44,742 nt of DNA. Source: Bryobacterales bacterium. GTDB lineage: Bacteria; Acidobacteriota; Terriglobia; Bryobacterales; Bryobacteraceae. This document shows, one piece after another, positions 24,546-32,249 of this stretch (positions are counted from its first letter, which is position 1; every line of letters starts with the position of its first letter). The position numbers and the translations under genes are program-made. The notes beneath the pieces are model-generated. The model made no database searches. It worked only from the letters and a program-made list of their open reading frames with translations, and had not been told where the DNA came from. Where the stretch lies: assembly GCA_026129915.1 (NCBI GenBank), contig JAHCHD010000022.1, positions 1 through 44,742 on the forward strand. Direction: 5' to 3'.

Positions 24546-25708
24546 GTTGCTTTATCAATGCAACAAACGAACGGTTGTACGGCGCAACGGAGCAGCAGTA
24601 CGGCCAGGCGCGTGCGCTTTCCGGCAGTGACCGGCTAAGCTTCCGGCAGCTGAAGGTATCAGAGCGCTCGCGGCACGCGGAACGGCGGGACAAGACTGGC
24701 TCACGCACCCGCTTTGCACCGCACCCGGAAGTGCGCACGGACAACCGCTTTGAATTGGATTGTTACTTTGCCACCCGCGATCCGCAGACCCCCACCGACG
24801 GCGTGGCGAACCTGGTGGAGGCCGCTCTCGGCGGTGAGCGACTCACAGGGAATGGGCTGACCGTTAGTGAGGTGAGCGTGAACGGGCAGACCGTCGCCTT
24901 CAACGCAGCGCATGGCTTGAAGGCGGGCCAGGCAGTGCGTTTCCAAGGGCAACTGCGATTTGTGAAGTCAGTTGTCAATACGACGACCATAACCCTGTCG
25001 GCACCCTTGGGAGCGGGAGTTCAGGCGGGCAGCGTCACGGGGAAGACCGTGAGTATGTGGCCCGGCGACAAGCCCAAGCCTCTTACGATGGGAAACTACT
25101 GGACGCCAGCAGGCACGCTTGACCGCGTGCTGGCGGGTTGTGTGGTGAACGAGATGGTCGTCGTGCTGAACAGCGATTTTCACGGTGCGTCCTTCCGCGG
25201 CACGGTGCGCGAGGTTGCTTCGGTGACTGGATTTGCGCCAGGCAGCACGGGGCTGACAAGCTTTCCGGCGGAACCTCCGAATCCAACGCAGGCATTCCAG
25301 CTTGTACCGGGTCACGTGGGCCGGCTGTTCATTGGTGATGTCGAGTACTACCTGCTTGATCTCAGCCTGCGCTTCCTGAACAACGCAGACACAACAAACC
25401 GTGAGTTCGGCATGGCGCTTGCGCCCTGCTATAGCGCGGACCTTCGGGAGCTATCTTTGCAGTTTCAGCTTTACGCGGCGCAGGATGACGCGGTGAACCA
25501 ACTGCATATGCTCTCGCGTTCGCGCGTGGAAACTGACCTCACCATCCAGCTCGGCAACCAGGCTGGCCAGCTCGTGGGGATCCATGTGCCGCGCTTTGTT
25601 CCTGAGATTCCTGAACTCAAGGATGCGGAGACGCGCGTGGTGATGAGTTACCCAAAGAGCCTCGCCTACGGAGTATCGAATGATGAAATTAGCGTGGCAT
25701 TCGCCTGA
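24542..25708 (+). CDS. Probable major tail tube protein
   Basis: A 388-aa, mostly beta protein. The N-terminal part includes FRQLKVSERSRHAERRDKTG and RTDNRFELDCYFATRDP. An inserted small beta domain follows (about residues 95-165: TVSEVSVNGQTVAFNAAHGL, TTITLSAPLG). The C-terminal half (GRLFIGDVEYYLLDLSLRFL, then VETDLTIQLGNQAGQL, then ETRVVMSYPKSLAYG) resembles tail tube folds. It lies immediately before the tail assembly chaperone pair and the tape measure, the position of the tube protein in siphoviruses. Size and insert would make it a large tube protein with a decorating domain. Confidence 0.65.
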   Translation: MSCFINATNERLYGATEQQYGQARALSGSDRLSFRQLKVSERSRHAERRDKTGSRTRFAPHPEVRTDNRFELDCYFATRDPQTPTDGVANLVEAALGGERLTGNGLTVSEVSVNGQTVAFNAAHGLKAGQAVRFQGQLRFVKSVVNTTTITLSAPLGAGVQAGSVTGKTVSMWPGDKPKPLTMGNYWTPAGTLDRVLAGCVVNEMVVVLNSDFHGASFRGTVREVASVTGFAPGSTGLTSFPAEPPNPTQAFQLVPGHVGRLFIGDVEYYLLDLSLRFLNNADTTNREFGMALAPCYSADLRELSLQFQLYAAQDDAVNQLHMLSRSRVETDLTIQLGNQAGQLVGIHVPRFVPEIPELKDAETRVVMSYPKSLAYGVSNDEISVAFA

Positions 25709-26087
25709 GACGCCCGACGGGGTGCTGTATGCGTCAGAGACAGAGATGGCGAGCAAGACCTACCCTGGGGTTCGCTTCGTGCTGCGCAGATGCTCGGTGG
25801 CGCGACGCATCGCGCTGATCGAACGGCTTGCCGGACACGCATCGCGCTTCGAGGCGCTAAAGGCATCAGAACGCATTGATGACCGTGCACAGGCGGAAGC
25901 GTTGCTTTTGCGGATGGACTTTGAGTACCTCGACTGGGGCTTGCTTCGGGTGAGTGGCTTGATGGTGGATGGCGAGCTTCCGGATGCCCGGGCATTGTTC
26001 GACCGGGGACCCGAGAGGCTGGTGCACGAAGTGATCAGCCGGATCCGCGAAGAGTGCGAACTCAGCGAAGCCGAAAGAAAAAACTGA
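25680..26087 (+). CDS. Tail assembly chaperone, short (gpG-like) product
   Basis: A 135-aa protein starting at the ATG at 25680, with CGGAG about 9 nt upstream, overlapping the tail tube gene end by 29 bp. It is largely helical and ends REECELSEAERKN at a TGA that directly follows a slippery A AAA AAC heptamer. Position between tail tube and tape measure, size and the overlapping second frame are those of the lambda G/GT pair, which chaperones the tape measure during tail assembly. The sequence itself shows no diagnostic motif; the gene structure carries the call. Confidence 0.75.
   Translation: MMKLAWHSPETPDGVLYASETEMASKTYPGVRFVLRRCSVARRIALIERLAGHASRFEALKASERIDDRAQAEALLLRMDFEYLDWGLLRVSGLMVDGELPDARALFDRGPERLVHEVISRIREECELSEAERKN
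26078..26084 (+). promoter_or_regulatory. Programmed -1 frameshift site (A AAA AAC)
   Basis: In the zero frame the codons are AGA AAA AAC TGA, so the heptamer A AAA AAC is in the correct X XXY YYZ register with a stop codon immediately after. A -1 slip enters the next open frame (26084-26437). The heptamer is a known efficient slippery type. Confidence 0.8.
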
Positions 26088-26437
26088 CCATCGCCTTCTG
26101 GTTTCACCTTCGAGGGGAACCCGGCTGGAAGTGCGAGCAATGCAGAGCAGCGGGTCTCGAGATGGAGCGCCGCTGCGGGTTCCTCGGTTACGACGCCTCT
26201 AGTGAACACCATCCCGTATGGGCACGCGGTGGCTTAGTGCTAGGCCAGTGCCCTAAGCCCTTGGTGAGCGCGCAGAGCTTTGCCCTGCTGGTTGCCTATA
26301 GCTGGTGGCGACGCAGCGGTTCCATGCTGGACCCGCAAATCCGGGCGAAAAGTGTGGATGCATTCCAACTGATTGACCAATTGCGCCAGACTTCGCACGC
26401 AGAGCACGCCGAGCGTGACCGCGCCGGAAAGGATTGA
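26084..26437 (+). CDS. Tail assembly chaperone extension (gpT-like), made by -1 frameshift
   Basis: A 117-aa extension in the -1 frame relative to the upstream gene, without a convincing start of its own. Fused by slippage it would give a product of about 252 aa. It starts LTIAFWFHLRGEPGW and carries CEQC, a further RRCGF and a QCPKP cysteine, a possible zinc site. A C-terminal helical region (VSAQSFALLVAYSWWRRSG) follows. In lambda the GT form binds the tape measure through G and recruits tube protein through T. It ends 29 bp before the tape measure start. That it is expressed by frameshifting is inferred from the sequence. Confidence 0.72.
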   Translation: MTIAFWFHLRGEPGWKCEQCRAAGLEMERRCGFLGYDASSEHHPVWARGGLVLGQCPKPLVSAQSFALLVAYSWWRRSGSMLDPQIRAKSVDAFQLIDQLRQTSHAEHAERDRAGKD

Positions 26438-26466
26438 TTGCGGAACTCCCGCGACAGGAAAGAACT

Positions 26467-27129
26467 ATGGAAACGCTATCAGAATCACTGCGTACAGTGG
26501 CGCGCGAGTTCGATCGCCTGCTTGGTGGTGGCGCTGCTCTATCCGGCAGCAGACCTGCGGGATGGCCCAGTGTCGGTGAAGGGTTGCTGCCAGGTACGTC
26601 ATCGGACGCCTCGTTGGATGGAGTTCGGGACGCATCCAGCGCGATCACAGCAGGCGGGCGACTAGCGGGAAGTCTGCTATCCGGACTGCTCGGAGCAGGC
26701 GACGGGGCTACACTCCAGAGTCAGATTCAATCATTCATTCCCGGAGCGAACATTCCGTCCGCAGTGATTGGCAACGCGATGAACGGTCCGTTGGGATTGC
26801 TCACCCAGGGTCTGATCTCGCTGTTTCGCCGCGAGCGCGACCCGGTTCCCTACTCTCTCTATGAAGCGCCCGATTCTCTTTCACTTGATTTCGACATGGG
26901 CCACGATATCAACCCTGCGGGCAGCGCACCGCGGGTCGCAGGAAGATCTGGCACGGGTGCTGGTGACGGCCTTCGGCAACCGGGCGCGAACGCATCGCCG
27001 GCGGTGCTGATCCAGGTTAATGCCATGGATGCTCGTTCCTTTGCCGACCACCGCGACGACATCGCAACCGCGGTGCGCGAAGCGCTTACCCGCAGCCACT
27101 CATTGCGTGACGAGATCTGGGAGGACTGA
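26467..27129 (+). CDS. Very short tape measure protein
   Basis: A 220-aa protein starting at the ATG at 26467 (METLSESLRTVAREFDRLL), with GGAAAG upstream. The middle is Gly/Ala/Ser-rich and weakly hydrophobic (GGRLAGSLLSGLLGAG, then GNAMNGPLGLLTQGLISLF). The C-terminus (VNAMDARSFADHRDDIATAV, REALTRSHSL) resembles the conserved ends of phage tape measures. Position after the chaperone pair agrees. Tape measures set tail length at about 0.15 nm per residue, so about 33 nm is predicted, far shorter than most siphoviruses but like the about 220-residue tape measure of RcGTA. Confidence 0.7.
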   Translation: METLSESLRTVAREFDRLLGGGAALSGSRPAGWPSVGEGLLPGTSSDASLDGVRDASSAITAGGRLAGSLLSGLLGAGDGATLQSQIQSFIPGANIPSAVIGNAMNGPLGLLTQGLISLFRRERDPVPYSLYEAPDSLSLDFDMGHDINPAGSAPRVAGRSGTGAGDGLRQPGANASPAVLIQVNAMDARSFADHRDDIATAVREALTRSHSLRDEIWED

Positions 27130-27134
27130 TTGCT

Positions 27135-27494
27135 ATGCCGGATTTTCCCCAAATTGGCTGCCACGCGGTGGCGCAGTATCCTTCTTCGCTGGAACTCGCC
27201 TACGCCGTTACCGTGCAGCGTTCCGTCGATGGCAGCGAGCAACGTTTCATCCGTCCGGGGCGCAGCCGCCGCGGGTGGCGCATTCAACTGGCTCGCCTTA
27301 GCGAATCCGACGCATGGCGGGTGACGGAGTTCTTCGGGTCCCTGAAAGGGCGAGCGACTTCGTTCCGTTTTCAAGACCCCTGGACCGGTGCATGGCACGA
27401 GCCTTGCTGGTTCGATCTGGACGTGCTGCCAATCACTCACCAGAGCGACGACCTGCTACAGGGCGAGCTCTTCATTTCAACCCCGGAGGTATAA
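27135..27494 (+). CDS. Distal tail protein, DUF2460-like
   Basis: A 119-aa beta-rich protein with GGAGGA 10 nt upstream of the ATG at 27135. It shows the pattern of small minor tail proteins found after the tape measure: PDFPQIG, QYPSSLELAY, DGSEQRFI, WRIQLARLSESDAW, then FFGSLKGRATSFRFQDPW. It may form the ring joining the tail tube to the tip. It is followed by a paralogue that shares this N-terminal pattern. Confidence 0.68.
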   Translation: MPDFPQIGCHAVAQYPSSLELAYAVTVQRSVDGSEQRFIRPGRSRRGWRIQLARLSESDAWRVTEFFGSLKGRATSFRFQDPWTGAWHEPCWFDLDVLPITHQSDDLLQGELFISTPEV

Positions 27495-27499
27495 CCAGA

Positions 27500-28300
27500 A
27501 TGTCAGTCTTCTTTCCACAGCTTCGGCCAGGCTCGGCCCTGCAGTATCCCCTCAGAAAGGCCGTAAGCTACCGCACGGTTGTTCACCCCGGCGATGCGGT
27601 CACCAATCTGCGCAGTGCGGACGATGGAGACCGCCGCGTTGAGTGGTCATTGCACCTGCGCGGGCTAAACGACGCGGAACTTGCGTCGGTCCAGTCGTTG
27701 TATCGCGCGATGCGCGGCTCGCATGGCGAGTTCGTCTTTCTGGACCCTGGGGGCAACCTGCTGGCGCGGAGCGAGGACCTGCTTGCACCTGTTTGGAGCA
27801 AGTCAGTGGGCTTGTCAGTGGCTGCCGCGGAAACTGCGCCTAGCGCGGCGGAAGCAGCGTTTGCGTTGCAGTCCCAAGCCGGCCAGAGCGCGGAACTCTG
27901 GCAAAGTCTCGCTCTGCCAACCAACTACCACTGGCTACTGAGCGTCTACGCAAGGGCCGCAGTGCCGGCGCCGCTAACGCTGGTCCTCCGCTCAGTGCAT
28001 GGTGAGCAGCAACACCCCGTGACTTTGACGCAAGCCTGGAGACGCTATTGGTTCGGCGGTTTGTGGTGGCCAGCGGGCGAAGGGATCGACGTTGGCTTGC
28101 GCCTGCCAGGCAACACTGCTGCGGAGGCTTCCGCGCTTCAACTGGAAACCCAGACTTCGCCTGCTGCTTACAAGCGCACCACTACGGCGAACGGGGCCTT
28201 CACGCAGGCTCGGTTTCTTGACGATGAACTGCACGTCACAACCCTCGCGCCTAACTGTCACCAAATGAACCTGCGCATCGGCGCACCTCTGGCTGGATAA
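27500..28300 (+). CDS. Distal tail protein paralogue with carbohydrate-binding-like C-terminus
   Basis: A 266-aa protein; the ATG at 27500 has GGAGG about 10 nt upstream. Its first about 90 residues repeat the pattern of the preceding gene (FFPQLRPGSALQYPLRKAV, then DGDRRVEWSLHLRGLNDAE, then GEFVFLDPGGN). The C-terminal about 160 residues form a beta-sandwich-like region (NYHWLLSVYARAAVPAPLTL, RRYWFGGLWWPAG) reminiscent of carbohydrate-binding modules. It is probably part of the tail tip and may touch surface glycan. It lies 5 bp before the hub gene. Confidence 0.62.
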   Translation: MSVFFPQLRPGSALQYPLRKAVSYRTVVHPGDAVTNLRSADDGDRRVEWSLHLRGLNDAELASVQSLYRAMRGSHGEFVFLDPGGNLLARSEDLLAPVWSKSVGLSVAAAETAPSAAEAAFALQSQAGQSAELWQSLALPTNYHWLLSVYARAAVPAPLTLVLRSVHGEQQHPVTLTQAWRRYWFGGLWWPAGEGIDVGLRLPGNTAAEASALQLETQTSPAAYKRTTTANGAFTQARFLDDELHVTTLAPNCHQMNLRIGAPLAG

Positions 28301-28305
28301 ATCCC

Positions 28306-31300
28306 ATGAGCAGTCTGTATTCACTGAAAGAGGCGGTGGTTGCCTCCACACCCGTGCTTTGCTTCGAGTTCCGATTCTGGGACGGGCATGTTGAGCGCTT
28401 CGCATCGGAATCCCTTGAACTGGATGGCCATGCCTACGCGCGGCGTGTGGTGGCACAGCAACTGCACGAAAACTCGCTTGGCGGCGATGATGCCATTGGC
28501 TACTATGCGCGCATCGGGCTGACGCTCGCGAACGCTGATGGCCTGATGGCGCAGATCGAGAAGGCCCATGGATTTCGCGGAGCGCAACTGCTGGCGCGTT
28601 TCGTGTTCCTCAGCCCGGATAGTAACCAGCCGGTGGGCGAACCGATGGTGGTATTTCGTGGCATCGCCGACGCGCCTTCGCTTGTGGATGAGATGCGCGT
28701 GGTGCTGGCTGCCGAGAACCGCTTCGCCCTCTTCCATGCGAAGCTGCCCGCAACGCCCATCCAGCGCCGTTGCCCGTGGCACTTTCCTTATGATGCGGAA
28801 ACCCGGCAGGAAGCGGCCACTGGTGGTGATGAAAGCCGCCACTCCCTTTTCTACCGCTGCGGCTACTCTCCCGAAATAATTGGCGGAACGGGCAGCCTTG
28901 ACGGCGGAGCCCCCTTCACGAGTTGCCGCGGGACCCGCGAAGAATGTGCGCAACGCGGCATGCTTAGCGCGGATGCGGCCAGCCGTTCCACGCGACGCTT
29001 CGGCGGCTTCACTTTTCTGCCCGCCAGCATTCTGGTGCGTACGCACGGAAGCCGCTCGCTTCAAGCTGCCGATGTCCAGGCCAACCAGGCGCGCGGGAAT
29101 GATGTGACCCCGCTTGTGTACGGCAGGGGCTGGCTGGCGCCCCCGCTAATCCACTCCATCAACGATGGCAATCTCACGCGGCTGCTTTACCTGCTGGCGG
29201 ATGGCGAAGTGGACGGCATCGATCGTGTGGTGGTGAACGGTGTGGAGATTCCCGCGGCTGTCGAAGGCCGCAACATGACCGCGAGCGGCTGGCACAGGAT
29301 CATTGCGTCCGGTACACGCAACGGCAGCTTCCTGCCAAAACCAGACAACGATGGCGTGTACACGGAGTCTGACCCGCACGGCAGTATGGCGACGATTGAG
29401 GTGGTGATTCCCAACGCCATTCAAAAGGGCTCCAGCCAGCCGCGCACTGAGGTGCTGCTGCGTGGAATGCGCCTGCTTACCGTAGCTGCTGACGGCAGCG
29501 AAGCGGGACGCGTGTTCACTGATAATCCCGCATGGGTGCTGCTCGACATCCTGTTGCGCAGCGGGTGGCGTCGCGACGAACTGCACCTGCCTAGTTTTGC
29601 CACTGCCGCCCAGCATTGTACGGAGCCTATCCAGGCAGGTCTCTGGAACGGGACTACCCAGACGCAGCCGCGCTTCTCGTGCAATCTGGTGATACAGAAG
29701 CGGCGCAGCGTGGGCGAGATCCTGCGAGGCCTTCGCGAAGCTAGCTTCCTGTTCCTGCGCGAACGCTTCGATGGGCGACTGGAGGCGGTGATTGAATCCA
29801 CGTTGGCGTTGCAGCAACCCATCCAGAGCGAGCTTAGCAATGCGGCGCAGAGCTTGCAGGGCGGCTGGCCGGTGTACGAGTTTGGCGACGGCACGGCAGC
29901 TCGCGGCGGCATTCTGCGTAGCGCGTCCGGCGCACCTTCGTTCCGCATGTTCAGCCGGGGAGCCGCCGATAGCCCGAACCGGATTCATGCCGAGTTTCAG
30001 GATGTCTGGAACGAGTTTCAGGCCGACCGCATTTCCCTGTTCGATTCGCGCGAAATACGTCGCACCCGTCAGGAAATTGCCGCGAACAGTCGCGCCCTTG
30101 GGCTAAGCACCTACCATCAGGCCGCGCGCGCTGTGTATGCCCAACTTAAGCGCGCCACCGCCGGCAACCGCTACGTGGAGTTTGAAACGGGGCTGCGCGG
30201 CATTGGCATCCGGCCAGGAGACCTCATCACCGTTACCTATGCGAGGCACGGCCTGCAGAGGCAACCCTTCCGCGTGTTGCGAGTGCGGCCCGCTGCCAAC
30301 CTTGAAAGTGCGCAGATTGTGGCCCAGTGGCACGAGGATGCCTGGTATGCCGATGCGATTCTTGAAGAGCTGGGGGGGCTTGACCGCTACCGCAACCCGG
30401 CGGGAATTTATGGCACACCGCGTTCTCTTGCGGGCGCTCTGGTTCAGCCGGATGGGAGCTCTCAGTTCGATGTCGCTGAGGTCGCGCAGATTGTCAGCGA
30501 CGGCGTCTATCGGGTGTCGTTGCAGTGCGGGTTTCTGGCGCCCACCAATCGCATCTCCGCCACGCTTGCTCCGCCGCTTGCATCACTAACAGCGAACGTG
30601 CAGGCAGGTGGCGGCACATTGCCCGCAGGAACAACATACAGCTATTGCTTCAGTTCGCTCAATGCCGATGGTGAGGAGAGCGCCACTTCCAGCCCCGTTG
30701 CTGTGTCGATTCCGTCCGTGGGCACCGGCTACGGTGTGCAGATCACCTCTCTCAGCGCGCCTCCGGAAGCGGCGCAGATCCGTGTTTATCGAGGCACAAG
30801 CCCTGGTGTGCTGTATGCCATTGCCACTCTGGCGGCGAGTGCTACCTCGTTCACCGACACTGGGTTCACCTATCAGCCGATGGTGCCTCCAGACCCGCAT
30901 TTCCATCATGCGAATTTCTACTGGCGGGCCGAAGTGCATCCCGCCGTTGCAGTGGATGCCGCGGGCGCCGCGAGGGTGACTCACTCCGCAGCGGACTGGC
31001 AACCGGACCAGTTCCAAGGGAAGCTGGTGTGGATCGTCAACGGCAAGGGCAAGGCGCAGCAGCGCACGGTGCTTTCCAACAACGCCAACACGCTCTTCGT
31101 GGAACCGTGGACGGTTGTGCCCGATATCACCAGCATCTTCGCTATTGCGGAGCCCACATGGCAATTGGGGACGAAGACCTCGGGAAGCCCGGCTGCCTTT
31201 GAAGTTCCGAACCTGGCTGGTTCCACAGTGCAGTTGCTTGGCGTATCCGCGAATGCCCTTGATCTGGAGGCGCCCGTCGACCAAGCCGTCGTCACGCGCT

Positions 31301-32235
31301 GGCAGATTGGCGGCGGCAGTGTCTTCCCCGTGGATACCGCGGTTCCCGGCGAGCCCTTCTTCTCGTTGGCAGCTGATGGTGCGGGCACCCTGCTGCTTTC
31401 CGGCATTGGGTTTGAAAGTCTGGCGAACACCACTACCATCCAGAGCGGCACACTGCAGGTCTGCTACTACGATGAGCTGCGCGACTATCCCACTCCGCTG
31501 CTTGCGAGCGGCGCAGATGCGTTGGCTACCGAGCTAAGTTTCACGGAAGATCCGGCTGTCTTTGAAGGTGCCTATCTCCAGCTTGGACGAGAGGTTATGC
31601 GTGTGTCAGCCGTGAACGCGGGCCACGCAATCTCAGTGGAACGTGGTGTACTGGGCACCGTGGCGGCGGAACAGCCGGCTGGCCAGCGGCTCTTCGCGCT
31701 AAGCATGCAGGGCATGAGCTTCGCGGTGCCGCTGCAGTTCTTCGGAAGCCCTGCCAGTAGCGCCTTCCGGCAATCCTTCTATCTGCCACATGCTCGCGTG
31801 GCGGCGGCAAACCTGGTGTTTACCAACAGTGTGGGCACGTCTCCCGAAGGCCTCCTTCACTTCACGCCACTCACAGACTTCGGATTGCGCACCGGCTACG
31901 GGGGGCAGTACGCGCTGTATGTGGAGGGCTATCTCGCCATTGAGGACGATGCGGCCGTTCCGTTGATTGTTGACCGCGACCATAGCGTCCGCGACGTTTT
32001 CGCGACGCTCGAATCGCCGCCCACCGGAGGGCCTGTGGAGATCGACCTGCTTCTGGACGGCGACGTGTATTGCTCGCTGACGTTCGCACAGGGGGCGCCA
32101 TTTTCGAACGTGGTGAACGGCGTGACGCTGCCACCGTTGCGGGCAGGCGCCCGGCTTACGGTGAACGTGCGTTCCGTTGTGCACTACGGCAACACTATCC
32201 CTGGCAAAGATCTCTCCATCCGCATACGCCTATAG
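28306..32235 (+). CDS. Tail tip hub: gpL-like cysteine domain fused to gpJ-like hub
   Basis: A 1309-aa tail protein. Residues 1-240 resemble DUF2163/gpL-type tip proteins: LCFEFRFWDGHVERFASE, then FRGIADAPS, and four cysteines C156, C185, C207 and C214 in RRCPW, YRCGY, TSCRG and REECA, spaced like the iron-sulfur cysteines of lambda gpL. From about 265 to 750 it resembles gpJ/TipJ hubs (VYGRGWLAPP, FTDNPAWVLLDILL, GIRPGDLITVTY). Residues about 770-870 form an Ig/fibronectin-like module, and further beta-rich domains follow to the C-terminus. It probably forms the base of the tail tip and contacts the cell. The start at 28306 lies 5 bp after the previous stop. Confidence 0.78.
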   Translation: MSSLYSLKEAVVASTPVLCFEFRFWDGHVERFASESLELDGHAYARRVVAQQLHENSLGGDDAIGYYARIGLTLANADGLMAQIEKAHGFRGAQLLARFVFLSPDSNQPVGEPMVVFRGIADAPSLVDEMRVVLAAENRFALFHAKLPATPIQRRCPWHFPYDAETRQEAATGGDESRHSLFYRCGYSPEIIGGTGSLDGGAPFTSCRGTREECAQRGMLSADAASRSTRRFGGFTFLPASILVRTHGSRSLQAADVQANQARGNDVTPLVYGRGWLAPPLIHSINDGNLTRLLYLLADGEVDGIDRVVVNGVEIPAAVEGRNMTASGWHRIIASGTRNGSFLPKPDNDGVYTESDPHGSMATIEVVIPNAIQKGSSQPRTEVLLRGMRLLTVAADGSEAGRVFTDNPAWVLLDILLRSGWRRDELHLPSFATAAQHCTEPIQAGLWNGTTQTQPRFSCNLVIQKRRSVGEILRGLREASFLFLRERFDGRLEAVIESTLALQQPIQSELSNAAQSLQGGWPVYEFGDGTAARGGILRSASGAPSFRMFSRGAADSPNRIHAEFQDVWNEFQADRISLFDSREIRRTRQEIAANSRALGLSTYHQAARAVYAQLKRATAGNRYVEFETGLRGIGIRPGDLITVTYARHGLQRQPFRVLRVRPAANLESAQIVAQWHEDAWYADAILEELGGLDRYRNPAGIYGTPRSLAGALVQPDGSSQFDVAEVAQIVSDGVYRVSLQCGFLAPTNRISATLAPPLASLTANVQAGGGTLPAGTTYSYCFSSLNADGEESATSSPVAVSIPSVGTGYGVQITSLSAPPEAAQIRVYRGTSPGVLYAIATLAASATSFTDTGFTYQPMVPPDPHFHHANFYWRAEVHPAVAVDAAGAARVTHSAADWQPDQFQGKLVWIVNGKGKAQQRTVLSNNANTLFVEPWTVVPDITSIFAIAEPTWQLGTKTSGSPAAFEVPNLAGSTVQLLGVSANALDLEAPVDQAVVTRWQIGGGSVFPVDTAVPGEPFFSLAADGAGTLLLSGIGFESLANTTTIQSGTLQVCYYDELRDYPTPLLASGADALATELSFTEDPAVFEGAYLQLGREVMRVSAVNAGHAISVERGVLGTVAAEQPAGQRLFALSMQGMSFAVPLQFFGSPASSAFRQSFYLPHARVAAANLVFTNSVGTSPEGLLHFTPLTDFGLRTGYGGQYALYVEGYLAIEDDAAVPLIVDRDHSVRDVFATLESPPTGGPVEIDLLLDGDVYCSLTFAQGAPFSNVVNGVTLPPLRAGARLTVNVRSVVHYGNTIPGKDLSIRIRL

Positions 32236-32249
32236 TCAGGAGGACTCGC

